Positions 8,507 to 16,661 of a DNA stretch of 64,000 bases are shown here, piece after piece. The DNA lies in NCBI GenBank assembly GCA_964638635.1, contig CAZXAQ010000005.1, positions 26,150 to 90,149 on the forward strand, given 5' to 3'. A model generated the notes under the pieces. That model saw only the letters and a program-made list of their open reading frames with translations. It was not told where the DNA came from and searched no databases. Origin of the DNA: SZUA-430 sp964638635 (GTDB taxonomy: Bacteria; Pseudomonadota; Alphaproteobacteria; Micropepsales; Micropepsaceae). The position numbers and the translations under genes were made by a program. The number at the start of each line of letters is the position of its first letter. The first letter of the stretch is position 1.

Positions 8507-9697
8507 CTACTGTTCCTTAAACGCGGCCAGCAACGGCACGCGCGCCGCACGCCAAGCGGGGAACACGCCGCCCGCAACACCGATGACGAGCGCCAGGATC
8601 AAGCCCTGCAGCACCAGCGACCATGAGAGCTTCAGCGAGAACACGACCTGGGTGAAGTTGCTGCCCAACGTGGCGGCACTAATGCCGTCGAACAGCAGAT
8701 AGGTTCCCACCGCCCCGACAAGCCCGCCGAGTGCGGCGAGGATGAGCGACTCCACCATCGTGCCGATAAACGCGGGCGTTCCGCGGAAACCGATCGCGCG
8801 CAGCGTCGCGATCTCGCGTGTGCGCGCATCGACGGACGCAAACATCGTGTTGAGCGCACCGGCAAGCGCCCCGAACGACATCGCGATCGCAAGCGGCCAG
8901 CCCAGATAGAGAATAAGGTCGCCGATGTTCCGGCTCTGGCCCGCGTAAAAATCCTTCTCGGTTCTGATGTCGAGCTTCAGCCGGGGATCGGCTTCGGAGA
9001 ACGCCCGAATCCTCTCGATGCTGGCGGGGCTGTCCATCCGTGCACGCACCGTCTGCACCGTGCTGCCGCGCTGATAAAGCCCCTGCAGCACCGCGACGTC
9101 CGCCCAAATCTCGGACTCGAAAACGGTGCCGCCCGCATCGAACTCGCCGACCACGACCCAGTTTTGCGACGCCAGCCGCATCTTCGCGCCGAGCTCAAAG
9201 CCGCGGAACTGCTTCGATATCGAACGTCCGACGACGAGCTCGTTCGTGCCCGGCTGGAACATGCGCCCGCTCACAATGCGGATACCCTGGCGCACTTCGT
9301 TCGCGAGCGGCCCCACGCCCCGAAGCGGCAGGTTTGCCTTCAACCCCGAAGACTTCTTGATTCCGTCGACGATCACATAGAGTTCGGGCGACATCAGCGG
9401 CTTGCCGTCGGACCCCTTCGCCAACCCTGGCGCCTCCTGCATCAGCAGAACCTGGTCGCGCATCAGCGTCGAGTTGATCTCGCTCTCGCTCCCCTTGCGC
9501 AGCGCGATCACGACGTCGTTTGCGCCGGTGCCGGCGACGGTCGCCTGAAACCCGTTCGCCATCGCAAGGAACGCGAGCAACACGCCGGTAACGAGCGCGA
9601 TCGCAACCACGGTCGCAAGCGACGTCCACTTGCGCTGCGGCAGCGAGCGGAGGTTCATCGCGGTCACCGCCGCGATCTGCGTGAACGTGCGTCCCAT
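8507..9697 (-). CDS. ABC transporter permease, FtsX/MacB-like (second permease)
   Basis: 396 residues. One membrane helix near the N terminus (about 25-48, VATVVAIALVTGVLLAFLAMA), then a large extracytoplasmic domain, then three C-terminal helices with the FtsX signature around ASVDARTREIATLRAIGF, which contacts the ATPase. This is the MacB/LolC/LolE topology. Strong RBS GGAAGGA before the ATG. It is the last gene of the four-gene operon, starting 2 bases after the previous stop. Together with the other permease, ATPase and adaptor it should form a MacAB-type exporter or a mechanotransmission machine. Confidence 0.9.
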   Translation of the reverse strand: MGRTFTQIAAVTAMNLRSLPQRKWTSLATVVAIALVTGVLLAFLAMANGFQATVAGTGANDVVIALRKGSESEINSTLMRDQVLLMQEAPGLAKGSDGKPLMSPELYVIVDGIKKSSGLKANLPLRGVGPLANEVRQGIRIVSGRMFQPGTNELVVGRSISKQFRGFELGAKMRLASQNWVVVGEFDAGGTVFESEIWADVAVLQGLYQRGSTVQTVRARMDSPASIERIRAFSEADPRLKLDIRTEKDFYAGQSRNIGDLILYLGWPLAIAMSFGALAGALNTMFASVDARTREIATLRAIGFRGTPAFIGTMVESLILAALGGLVGAVGTYLLFDGISAATLGSNFTQVVFSLKLSWSLVLQGLILALVIGVAGGVFPAWRAARVPLLAAFKEQ

Positions 9698-9699
9698 CG

Positions 9700-10854
9700 C
9701 TATTTCCTTCCGAGCGCGGTCACGATGTCGGTGTTCATCGCCCGGAACGCGGGGATCAATCCGGTCAAGAACCCCAACAACGCCATCAACACGAAGGCAA
9801 CCGTCGCCGTATCGAACGAAAAGGCGACAGGCCCGAACCGGCTGAGCGGACCGGCCAGCGCGAAGCTGACGAGCCACGCGGCAACCACGCCCAAGAGGCC
9901 GCCGATCAACGCCAGCAACATGGATTCACCTATGATCAAGCCGAAGATGCGCCGGGTCGTGAACCCGATCGTCTTCATGACGGCAATCTCGTTCGTCCGC
10001 TCGCGCACGGTCAGCATCATCGTGTTGCCGACAATCAGAAGAATGGTCACGAACGCGGCGCCGACGACGGAACTCACGATGAAGCCCAAATCGCCGAGCT
10101 GCTCCGCGAACGCCTTGTTGAACGCTTGCTCTGTCTTCGTTTCCGTCTCGAAGGCGGAGTTCGCAAACAGCGTATCGACTTCGCGCATGATGCGCGGATT
10201 CTCTTTGGGATTCTCCGTTTTCAGAATCATCCACCCGGTCGTGCCGTCACCGAACGAACGCGTGTCGGCAAGATAGTCGTAATGAAAGATGACGGGCGTC
10301 GTGTCGACGCGTTGGTCGTTGCCGGTATAGATGCCCGCGATCGTAAAGTCCCAAGTGTCGGACCCGTTCTTCTGCCGGTAGATGTTGCTCTTGAGTGGCA
10401 ACCGGTCGCCGACCTTCCAGCCATACTGATCGGCCGTCGCCTTGCCGACCAGGATGCTCGTCTTTTCGCGCAAGAACGCTTCGCGTTGCGCCGGCGGCAC
10501 CACAAGCTCGGAATAAATGTCGAGATAGTTTTTGGGGTCGACCGCGAACGCGACCAGAAAGTTGCGCGGCTCCTGATAGTACCCGCCGAACCACTCCGCA
10601 TGCGCAACCTGCTTCACGCCCGCCACCCCGGCCGTGCGCGTCGCATAGGCGAGCGGCATCGGCAGCGTAAAGTTGATCTTGTTCACGGTGATCAGCCGGT
10701 CCGCGCCCGCCACTTCGACGCCGGCGTTGATCGCGTTCTGAAATGTGGCCAGCACGCCGAAGATCACGAACGCCACAAAAATCGCGACGATCGTCAAAAT
10801 CGTGCGCAGCCGTTTGCGGAACAGGTTTTTGCGGACGAGTTCGATCAAGGTCAT
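9700..10854 (-). CDS. ABC transporter permease, FtsX/MacB-like (first permease)
   Basis: 384 residues with the same plan as its partner: an N-terminal helix (TILTIVAIFVAFVIFGVLA), a periplasmic domain to about residue 260, and three C-terminal helices with VRERTNEIAVMKTIGFTTRRIFGLIIGES, the FtsX coupling region. The two permeases are clearly homologous but not identical, suggesting a heterodimer as in LolC/LolE. ATG overlaps the ATPase stop by 4 bases (ATGA), implying translational coupling. Confidence 0.9.
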   Translation of the reverse strand: MTLIELVRKNLFRKRLRTILTIVAIFVAFVIFGVLATFQNAINAGVEVAGADRLITVNKINFTLPMPLAYATRTAGVAGVKQVAHAEWFGGYYQEPRNFLVAFAVDPKNYLDIYSELVVPPAQREAFLREKTSILVGKATADQYGWKVGDRLPLKSNIYRQKNGSDTWDFTIAGIYTGNDQRVDTTPVIFHYDYLADTRSFGDGTTGWMILKTENPKENPRIMREVDTLFANSAFETETKTEQAFNKAFAEQLGDLGFIVSSVVGAAFVTILLIVGNTMMLTVRERTNEIAVMKTIGFTTRRIFGLIIGESMLLALIGGLLGVVAAWLVSFALAGPLSRFGPVAFSFDTATVAFVLMALLGFLTGLIPAFRAMNTDIVTALGRK

Positions 10855-11543
10855 GCCGCAAAATCCTTCTCGCTGAAGTGCCCCTTGTCGAGATGCAGGA
10901 TGCGTTTGGCGAAGCGAGCCGCTTCCGGATCGTGCGTCACCATCACGATCGTCTTGCCGAGATCGCGGTTCAACGTCTGCAGCATCGAGAGAATTTCACC
11001 TGCCGTCTCGCGGTCGAGGTCCCCGGTCGGCTCGTCGCAGAGCAGCAGCTTCGGATCGGACACGATCGCCCTTGCAATTGCCACGCGCTGCTGCTGACCG
11101 CCCGAAAGCTCCGACGGCTTGTGCCGCGCCCGGTCGGAAAGCCCCACGATCTCCAGCGCCGTCTTCACGCGATCCGCGCGCGCTTTGGGTCCGAGCTTGG
11201 TCAGCAACAGCGGCAGCTCCACATTCTGCGAAGCCGTGAGCATCGGCATCAGATTGTAAAACTGGAAGATGAACCCGACATTCCCGGCGCGAAACCCGGC
11301 GAGCTTGCTTTCATCGAGATTGTCCATCCGCTTCCCGTCGAACACGATCTCGCCGCCCGAAGGCTTATCGATCCCGCCGAGCAAATTGAGCAACGTCGTC
11401 TTACCCGACCCCGACGGCCCCATGATCGCGACGAAGTCTTGGACCGGGATCGTCATGTCCAGACGCTCGAAGATCGGCACGCTCTGACTGCCGCGCGTAT
11501 AGCGCTTGGTGACACCTTTCAGGTTGATCAGAGTCTCGCTCAT
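10851..11543 (-). CDS. ABC transporter ATPase, LolD/MacB type
   Basis: 230 residues, normal for a LolD-like ATPase. Walker A GPSGSGKT, Q-loop FIFQFYNL, signature LSGGQQQRVAIARAI, Walker B LLLCDEPTGDLD and the switch His in VTHDPE are all intact. It powers the FtsX-type permease pair encoded after it and overlaps both neighbours by 4 bases. MacB in E. coli fuses ATPase and permease; here they are separate polypeptides. Confidence 0.95.
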   Translation of the reverse strand: MSETLINLKGVTKRYTRGSQSVPIFERLDMTIPVQDFVAIMGPSGSGKTTLLNLLGGIDKPSGGEIVFDGKRMDNLDESKLAGFRAGNVGFIFQFYNLMPMLTASQNVELPLLLTKLGPKARADRVKTALEIVGLSDRARHKPSELSGGQQQRVAIARAIVSDPKLLLCDEPTGDLDRETAGEILSMLQTLNRDLGKTIVMVTHDPEAARFAKRILHLDKGHFSEKDFAA

Positions 11544-12607
11544 TGCGGCGTATTTCCTTGCGGGGTTGGCGGCGCGGCGGGGGTGGTGGCCGCAGCCTTC
11601 TTCTCATCGTCGAAAAACAATACCTTCGCCGCCATCTCGGGCAAGATGCGCGGATCGCCGGTCTCGATCGCCACACGCACCTTGACCGTCGCCTTGTCGC
11701 GGTTCGCAGTCGGAATAATCGCGGCGACCTTCGCCGGTATCTCCCACTCGGGATAGGCGTCGAGCGTGGCACTCGCCCGCTGGTTCGGCTTCACGCGGCT
11801 GATGAACGCCTCGTTGACCTCGACCTCGACCTCGAGCGAGTTCATGTCGACGATCGTGCAGATACCCGTGCGCGTGAAACCGCCGCCCGCGGCCGAGGGC
11901 GACACGATCTCTCCGGGTTGCGCGTCTTTGGTCGTCACCATGCCCGCGAACGGGGCCCGAATCTCGTGCTTGTCGAGCAGCGCGCGCGACCGGGCGGCGC
12001 TCTGTTCCGCCGAACGTAGGGTTCCTTGCGCCTGCATCAACCGCGCGGCCGCCGAGTCGGCTGCCGCCTGCGCGCGCGTGAGGTCGGCCGTGCTCGCGAA
12101 CTCCCGCGCCTTGACGCCCTGCACGCGCACGAGCGCGCGCTGCGCCTCCGCATTGTCGGCAATCGCGGCGTTGAGCGCACCGCGCGCCGAGCGCACGTTA
12201 CCTTCCGAGATGCCGAGTTCCGTTTTGGCAAGTGTCGTGTCGAGCCGCGCCAGAACCTGTCCCGCCTGAACCGACATGCCTTCTTCGATGAGAACCTCGG
12301 CGATACGCCCGGTGATCTCGGCCGACACGGTGGCAAGCCGCCGCGCCGTCACATAGCCCGAGGCCGACAAGACGCCGCCGCTGCCGACGACGGGCGCAGT
12401 CGCCGCGCCGCCCGCCGCAGGGGGAGGCTCCGCAGTCGCCACTTGCTCTTCGCTCTTCGGCCAAAACGCATAGATCGCGCCCGCCGCAATCAGCGCGCAC
12501 GCGGTCACGAAGCCGACGATCAGCCAGCGATTGCCGCCGCTTTCGTCCTCTTCCTCGTCCCGGTTGATCTTCAACCGGTCCAAGAGTTCGCGTTGACCTT
12601 CCGCCAT
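11540..12607 (-). CDS. HlyD/MacA-type periplasmic adaptor (membrane fusion protein)
   Basis: 355 residues. An acidic cytoplasmic stretch (DEEEDES) precedes one helix at about 25-48. Then come the split biotinyl-lipoyl halves (EVLIEEGMSVQAGQVLARLD and IRAPFAGMVTTKDAQPGEIVS), a helical hairpin between them (about 110-185), and beta-barrel domains. RBS AGGGG precedes the ATG by 6 bases. First gene of the exporter operon; it should connect the inner-membrane pump to an outer-membrane channel. No TolC-like gene is nearby, so a channel encoded elsewhere is implied. Confidence 0.9.
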   Translation of the reverse strand: MAEGQRELLDRLKINRDEEEDESGGNRWLIVGFVTACALIAAGAIYAFWPKSEEQVATAEPPPAAGGAATAPVVGSGGVLSASGYVTARRLATVSAEITGRIAEVLIEEGMSVQAGQVLARLDTTLAKTELGISEGNVRSARGALNAAIADNAEAQRALVRVQGVKAREFASTADLTRAQAAADSAAARLMQAQGTLRSAEQSAARSRALLDKHEIRAPFAGMVTTKDAQPGEIVSPSAAGGGFTRTGICTIVDMNSLEVEVEVNEAFISRVKPNQRASATLDAYPEWEIPAKVAAIIPTANRDKATVKVRVAIETGDPRILPEMAAKVLFFDDEKKAAATTPAAPPTPQGNTPQ

Positions 12608-12723
12608 CTGCACCCCTGAACGCGCCCATGCGCCCTACCAGTACGTGGAAGAGCACAGATCGGACCGCCACGCTTGATCGGCAAGGGCGAAACCTTACTG
12701 ACGGCGATCGAACGAAACAAGAA

Positions 12724-13695
12724 CTACTTGCGCCGCGTCGCCCAAATCTCACCCATCAGCGCAAACAATTCGGCCGCGTTGGGCGGCGTCTGATCGCCGG
12801 AAAACTCGCGGTAGAGCGTCGCAACGTTAACGGCGATCCGCTCCGCATCGCCCCAGGAATCGTAATCGCCGAGCGCAATGTCATGCGCCGCATCGCGCGC
12901 ACTCAACCCCGCGTCGTACCGCTCGCGCGCTTCGTCGCGAATGTAGGTGAGATAGCTCTGCACGGCTTTGACCCCGCGCTTATCGGTGACAGGCCCGTGC
13001 CCGGGCACGATCGTCTCGCAATCGAGCCGCAAAATCTGATCGCAAGCCGCGATCCAATTCGCGACCGGCCCCGCCCACATGATCGGCGTGCCCTCAATGA
13101 AAAGAATGTCGCCGGTGAAGACAGTCTTGTCCGCCGGCACATGCACCAGCACGTCGCCGCCCGTATGCGCAGGTCCGACCTCGATAAGCTCAACCGTCTT
13201 CGCGCCGACATGCCGGCGCATCCGCCCGCTAAACGTCGTCGTCGGCGGTGTCGGCGTGATCCCGTTGAAGTCGAACGCACCGAAGCAATGCATCAGATAC
13301 TCGCCGGTCAACCCCAACCCCGGCGCCGCCTTCATGAAGTTGGCAAGCAACGTCGGCTGCTCCCGCTTCATCTCCTCCGCCGCATGCGTCGAAGCGATGA
13401 TCTCCGCCCCCTCAACGAGCTCGTTCCCATAACAATGATCCCCATTGTGATGCGTATTGACGAGTGTCCCGATCGTCTTCGCCGCCCGAGGCGCCGCCGC
13501 CCGCATCGCGGAAAGCATGTCCCGCGTGAGCTTCAGGTCGAACAACGTATCGACCAGCAGCGACTGATCCCCATCGGTGATCAACCCCGCATTCGACCAC
13601 CCCCAAGACCCGTCGGGCTGCAGATACGCGAACGTCCCATTCCCGAGGTCGGCAAGACCGCGCTTGTAGGCGTATCCGTTCTTCGCGAGTGACAT
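12724..13695 (-). CDS. MBL-fold metallo-hydrolase with variant metal motif
   Basis: 323 residues of the metallo-beta-lactamase fold. The key motif reads THHNGDH at residues 81-87, so the HxHxDH pattern has Asn84 where the second histidine ligand is expected. Later ligands look present: PAHTGGD, VFTGDILF and VPGHGP. The Asn variant occurs in a known subgroup annotated as generic MBL hydrolases, but the catalytic consequence is not known to me. No signal peptide is evident. It lies just upstream of the exporter operon on the same strand with a 116-base gap. Confidence 0.82.
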   Translation of the reverse strand: MSLAKNGYAYKRGLADLGNGTFAYLQPDGSWGWSNAGLITDGDQSLLVDTLFDLKLTRDMLSAMRAAAPRAAKTIGTLVNTHHNGDHCYGNELVEGAEIIASTHAAEEMKREQPTLLANFMKAAPGLGLTGEYLMHCFGAFDFNGITPTPPTTTFSGRMRRHVGAKTVELIEVGPAHTGGDVLVHVPADKTVFTGDILFIEGTPIMWAGPVANWIAACDQILRLDCETIVPGHGPVTDKRGVKAVQSYLTYIRDEARERYDAGLSARDAAHDIALGDYDSWGDAERIAVNVATLYREFSGDQTPPNAAELFALMGEIWATRRK

Positions 13696-13728
13696 CGCCC
13701 TCTCCGCTCCTCAACACACAAAAAAGTA

Positions 13729-13812
13729 TGTCATGGTCCGCGAAGGCGGACCACCCACGACTTCCTTTTTCGAGTCTTAGTCGTGGATGGTCGGCCTTCG
13801 CCGACCACGACA
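13729..13812. repeat. Long inverted repeat (type D)
   Basis: Two 34-base arms, 13729-13762 and 13779-13812, pair with four mismatches around a 16-base spacer. Each arm itself contains a short hairpin: the GGTCCGC/GCGGACC type in the left arm. The element sits between the MBL gene start and a small downstream reading frame. It looks like a mobile intergenic palindrome rather than a simple terminator. Confidence 0.75.
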
Positions 13813-13814
13813 CG

Positions 13815-13952
13815 CTAGAGGCAGTCAGGCGTACACACCAGTCGCGCCAAAACGTAGGGATCATAAACAAAGTAGGCAACGGCAGCGACCACGACCACAA
13901 CGAGGCAGGCCAGCAACTCCCACCGTCCCTCGCGGTCCGGCCTTTGCTTCAT
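13815..13952 (-). CDS. Possible 45-residue single-pass membrane protein
   Basis: Reading frame starting MKQRPDREGRW followed by a strongly hydrophobic stretch (LLACLVVVVVAAVAYFVY) and a short tail with two cysteines. Starts 7 bases after the amidohydrolase stop, which would allow coupled translation, but there is no good RBS. Unknown function; it may be spurious. Confidence 0.35.
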   Translation of the reverse strand: MKQRPDREGRWELLACLVVVVVAAVAYFVYDPYVLARLVCTPDCL

Positions 13953-13959
13953 TGCTTTG

Positions 13960-15174
13960 TCACGCACGCGCCGGCAACCCCTGATCCAAGAACCGCTCCG
14001 CGACCGCCGCGTAGAGCGCAATCCCATTCGCCATCGCGTTCTCGTCCAGCATCATCTTGTTCGAATGGCACGGCGCCGCGTGGTGGTGGTCGCAGCCTTC
14101 CGGCGTGACGCCGAGGAACACCATGCACCCCGGAATCCGCTGCAGCACGTACGACCAATCCTCCGCCCCCATCACGGGCGAGGGCATCGGCATAAACCCG
14201 CGTTCGCCGAACAGCTCGCGCGCACTCGCCGCCGCAAGGTCCACCATCCGCCCGTCGTTGACCGTCACGTCGTAGCCCGGCGTCAGCGTCACCTCGGCGC
14301 GCGCTTCGTGTGCCTCGGCGATCTTCTTGGTGACATGCGCCAACCCCTCCTTGGCACGCTTGCGCGAATGTTCCGACACCGAGCGCAGCGTGCCCACCAA
14401 ATTCACCGACTCCGGAATGACATTGTTCGTGGTCCCGCCGTCGATCTTGGCGATCGTCAGCACCACCGGATCGAACGCGCTGATCTTGCGCGTGACGAAA
14501 CTCTGTAGCGCTAGCACGATCTCGCACGCGACCGGCATGGGATCGATCGTGAAATGCGGCTGCGAGGCATGCCCGCCTTTGCCGACGACCTTGATGTTGA
14601 TGACGTCCGTCGCGGCCATGAACGCACCCGCCTTCGCCGTGAACATCCCCGTCGGCACGTTCGGCGTGATGTGCATCGCAAACGCACCGTCGGGCTTCGG
14701 ATGCCGGTCGATCAGCCCGTCCTCGATCATCTTCACCGCGCCGAAATAGCCTTCCTCGCCCGGCTGAAACATGAACTTCACGGTCCCCGCGAGCCGCCCG
14801 CGATGCGCATGCAGAAGCTTCACGGCACCGGCAAGCATCGCCGTGTGCGAGTCATGCCCGCACGCATGCATCTTCCCCGGCTCCTTCGACTTGAAGGGCA
14901 GGTCGGTATCCTCCGGCATCGGCAACGCATCCATATCGCCGCGCAACAGCACCGTGCGCCCCTGCGTCGGCCCCTGCAGCGTCACCACCATGCCGGACGA
15001 TGACGGCCCGGTCTCGATCTTCACATCGAGCCCGTCCAGCGCCTCGCGTACGGCGGCCACCGTCTTGGGCAAGAACAACCCAAGCTCCGGATGCTCGTGA
15101 ATCTTCCGCCTGAGCTTCACCGTCTCCGGCAGCAGCTCCTTCGCACCGTTCAGCCAAACCGCACCGTTTTCCAC
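13960..15174 (-). CDS. M20-family amidohydrolase (hippurate/amino-acid amide hydrolase-like)
   Basis: 404 residues. Seen: LRGDMDALPM, HACGHDSHTAML (metal-ligand Cys/His cluster of the M20D subgroup), FQPGEEG with the catalytic and ligand glutamates, and a dimerisation lid around VGKGGHASQPH. The final ligand histidine is in APCHSNKM. GTG start with GGAGA 6 bases upstream. It should hydrolyse N-acyl amino acids or peptides, like HipO/IAA-amino-acid hydrolases. Located 9 bases after the SDR gene, in an apparent SDR-amidohydrolase operon. Confidence 0.9.
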   Translation of the reverse strand: MENGAVWLNGAKELLPETVKLRRKIHEHPELGLFLPKTVAAVREALDGLDVKIETGPSSSGMVVTLQGPTQGRTVLLRGDMDALPMPEDTDLPFKSKEPGKMHACGHDSHTAMLAGAVKLLHAHRGRLAGTVKFMFQPGEEGYFGAVKMIEDGLIDRHPKPDGAFAMHITPNVPTGMFTAKAGAFMAATDVINIKVVGKGGHASQPHFTIDPMPVACEIVLALQSFVTRKISAFDPVVLTIAKIDGGTTNNVIPESVNLVGTLRSVSEHSRKRAKEGLAHVTKKIAEAHEARAEVTLTPGYDVTVNDGRMVDLAAASARELFGERGFMPMPSPVMGAEDWSYVLQRIPGCMVFLGVTPEGCDHHHAAPCHSNKMMLDENAMANGIALYAAVAERFLDQGLPARA

Positions 15175-15183
15175 GAACGTCTC

Positions 15184-16011
15184 CTATCGCAACCCTGTCA
15201 TGCCGCCGTCGACGGCGAGCGTTTGTCCCGTGATGTAAGCAGCCTCGTCCGACAAAAGAAACAGCGCCGCATACGCCGTCTCCCATCCCGTGCCCTGCCG
15301 CCCGAGCGGCACCGGCGTCTTCGCGCGCCCCGGGCGCCCGGCCGTCGCGGCACGCCCGATGGAGGTATCCATCAGCCCCGGCGCCACGATGTTGACGCGA
15401 ATGCCGCGCCGCTCGCCTTCGATCCCTGCATGCCGCATCAACCCGGCAAGCGCCGCCTTCGACGCATCATAAGCGGGCAGGCGGCTCCCTGGTTTCATCG
15501 ACGCGATCGATGAAATGAGCACGATCGACCCGCCATCCGCCATCACCGGCAGTGCCGCTTTGAGCGTCAGCATCGCCCCGCGGATGTTCACCGCAAACAC
15601 GCGGTCCCACTGATCCATCTTCGCACCCGCAAGCCACGGGTCGCCAACGCCGATACCCACGTTGTAGACGAGCCCGTCGATCCCGCCGAACTTCTCGACC
15701 GTATCGCGCACCATCACCTCGATATCGGAGGGAATGGCGACGTTCGCTTCCAACGCCACAGCCGCGCCATCTCCTGCGAGCGCCGCTGTTTCCTCAGCGC
15801 TCGTATAGTTCCAATCCGCAATCGCGACCTTGGCACCCTCCCGCGCGAACAACACGGACATCGCCCGCCCGTTCCCGACCGGCGCATCCTCAAGTCCGCG
15901 CGTATCCTGCCCTCCACCCACGACGAGCACCCGCCGCCCGGTAAGCCGCCCGCGCCCCGGCGCCTCGCCCCGCGACTCCGCCGGCATCGGGCGTTCGATG
16001 TCTTCGCTCAT
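15184..16011 (-). CDS. Short-chain dehydrogenase/reductase with long nucleotide loop
   Basis: 275 residues. Catalytic Ser (VLISSIAS) and YxxxK (YDASK) are present, along with PGLMDT, a typical substrate-loop start. The cofactor motif is unusual: GGGQ, then about 13 residues, then GNGRA, instead of compact TGxxxGIG. The same lengthened loop is known in a subset of SDRs. Also a 20-residue N-terminal leader rich in Glu/Pro/Gly. ATG overlaps the stop of the upstream AhpD-like gene by 4 bases, so the two are translationally coupled. Substrate unknown. Confidence 0.87.
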   Translation of the reverse strand: MSEDIERPMPAESRGEAPGRGRLTGRRVLVVGGGQDTRGLEDAPVGNGRAMSVLFAREGAKVAIADWNYTSAEETAALAGDGAAVALEANVAIPSDIEVMVRDTVEKFGGIDGLVYNVGIGVGDPWLAGAKMDQWDRVFAVNIRGAMLTLKAALPVMADGGSIVLISSIASMKPGSRLPAYDASKAALAGLMRHAGIEGERRGIRVNIVAPGLMDTSIGRAATAGRPGRAKTPVPLGRQGTGWETAYAALFLLSDEAAYITGQTLAVDGGMTGLR

Positions 16012-16565
16012 GACGGCCGCTTCTGGCTCTCGGGAAACTTCACGCCAGCAGTCCCAGGCTGCTCGATCTCGATGTCGAACGTCTCCAAGAACCGGCTCAC
16101 CATCATGTAGAAGCCGATCGTGATGGTGAGTTCCTGCATCTCCTGCAACGACAACCGTTCGCTAAGCGGCTTGAACGTCGCGTCACCCGCCCGCACGTTC
16201 AACACCACATCGTCCGTGTAACGCATCACCAGCCGCTGCATCTCGGAGAGTGCCGGATGATCCGGCCCCTTGTGCATCGCCTCAATCAAGGCCTCACTCA
16301 TCCCGATATCGCGCCCGATCCGCTCGTGCTGATGCACCTCGTACTTAGCCTTGCTCAACACCCCGGCTCGGATGATCGCGATCTCGCGCAGGACGGGATC
16401 GAGTTTCGACTTGAACAGGATGTAGTTCCCGAGCTTCAAGAACGCGGGCATCAGCCCCTCGCCCCCGGCCAGCATGCGAAAGATGTTCAGCGGCGCAAGC
16501 TTGGCCAGCGCCTCCCGCGTCTCGGGTTGCAAAGCGGCGGGATCGGGGTAGGGCACGCGGGCCAT
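16008..16565 (-). CDS. Carboxymuconolactone decarboxylase (AhpD-like) family protein
   Basis: 185 residues from ATG with GGAGA 6 bases upstream; longer in-frame sequence upstream overlaps the divergent ligase and is rejected. The core LREIAIIRAGVLSKAKYEVHQHERIG is the CMD fold signature with the E..H pair. There is no CxxC, so it is not a thiol peroxidase of the AhpD kind. Many such proteins accompany SDRs and CoA ligases in lipid or aromatic catabolism. It shares a 96-base divergent promoter region with the acyl-CoA ligase. Confidence 0.85.
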   Translation of the reverse strand: MARVPYPDPAALQPETREALAKLAPLNIFRMLAGGEGLMPAFLKLGNYILFKSKLDPVLREIAIIRAGVLSKAKYEVHQHERIGRDIGMSEALIEAMHKGPDHPALSEMQRLVMRYTDDVVLNVRAGDATFKPLSERLSLQEMQELTITIGFYMMVSRFLETFDIEIEQPGTAGVKFPESQKRPS

Positions 16566-16661
16566 GAGCGGTCTCCAATTGCGGGTCGAACACACTCTAT
16601 TGCCTCCTGCGAACCGGGCGCTAGATTGGGTCCAAACAAAAGACGCCATGGGAGGATGAGA

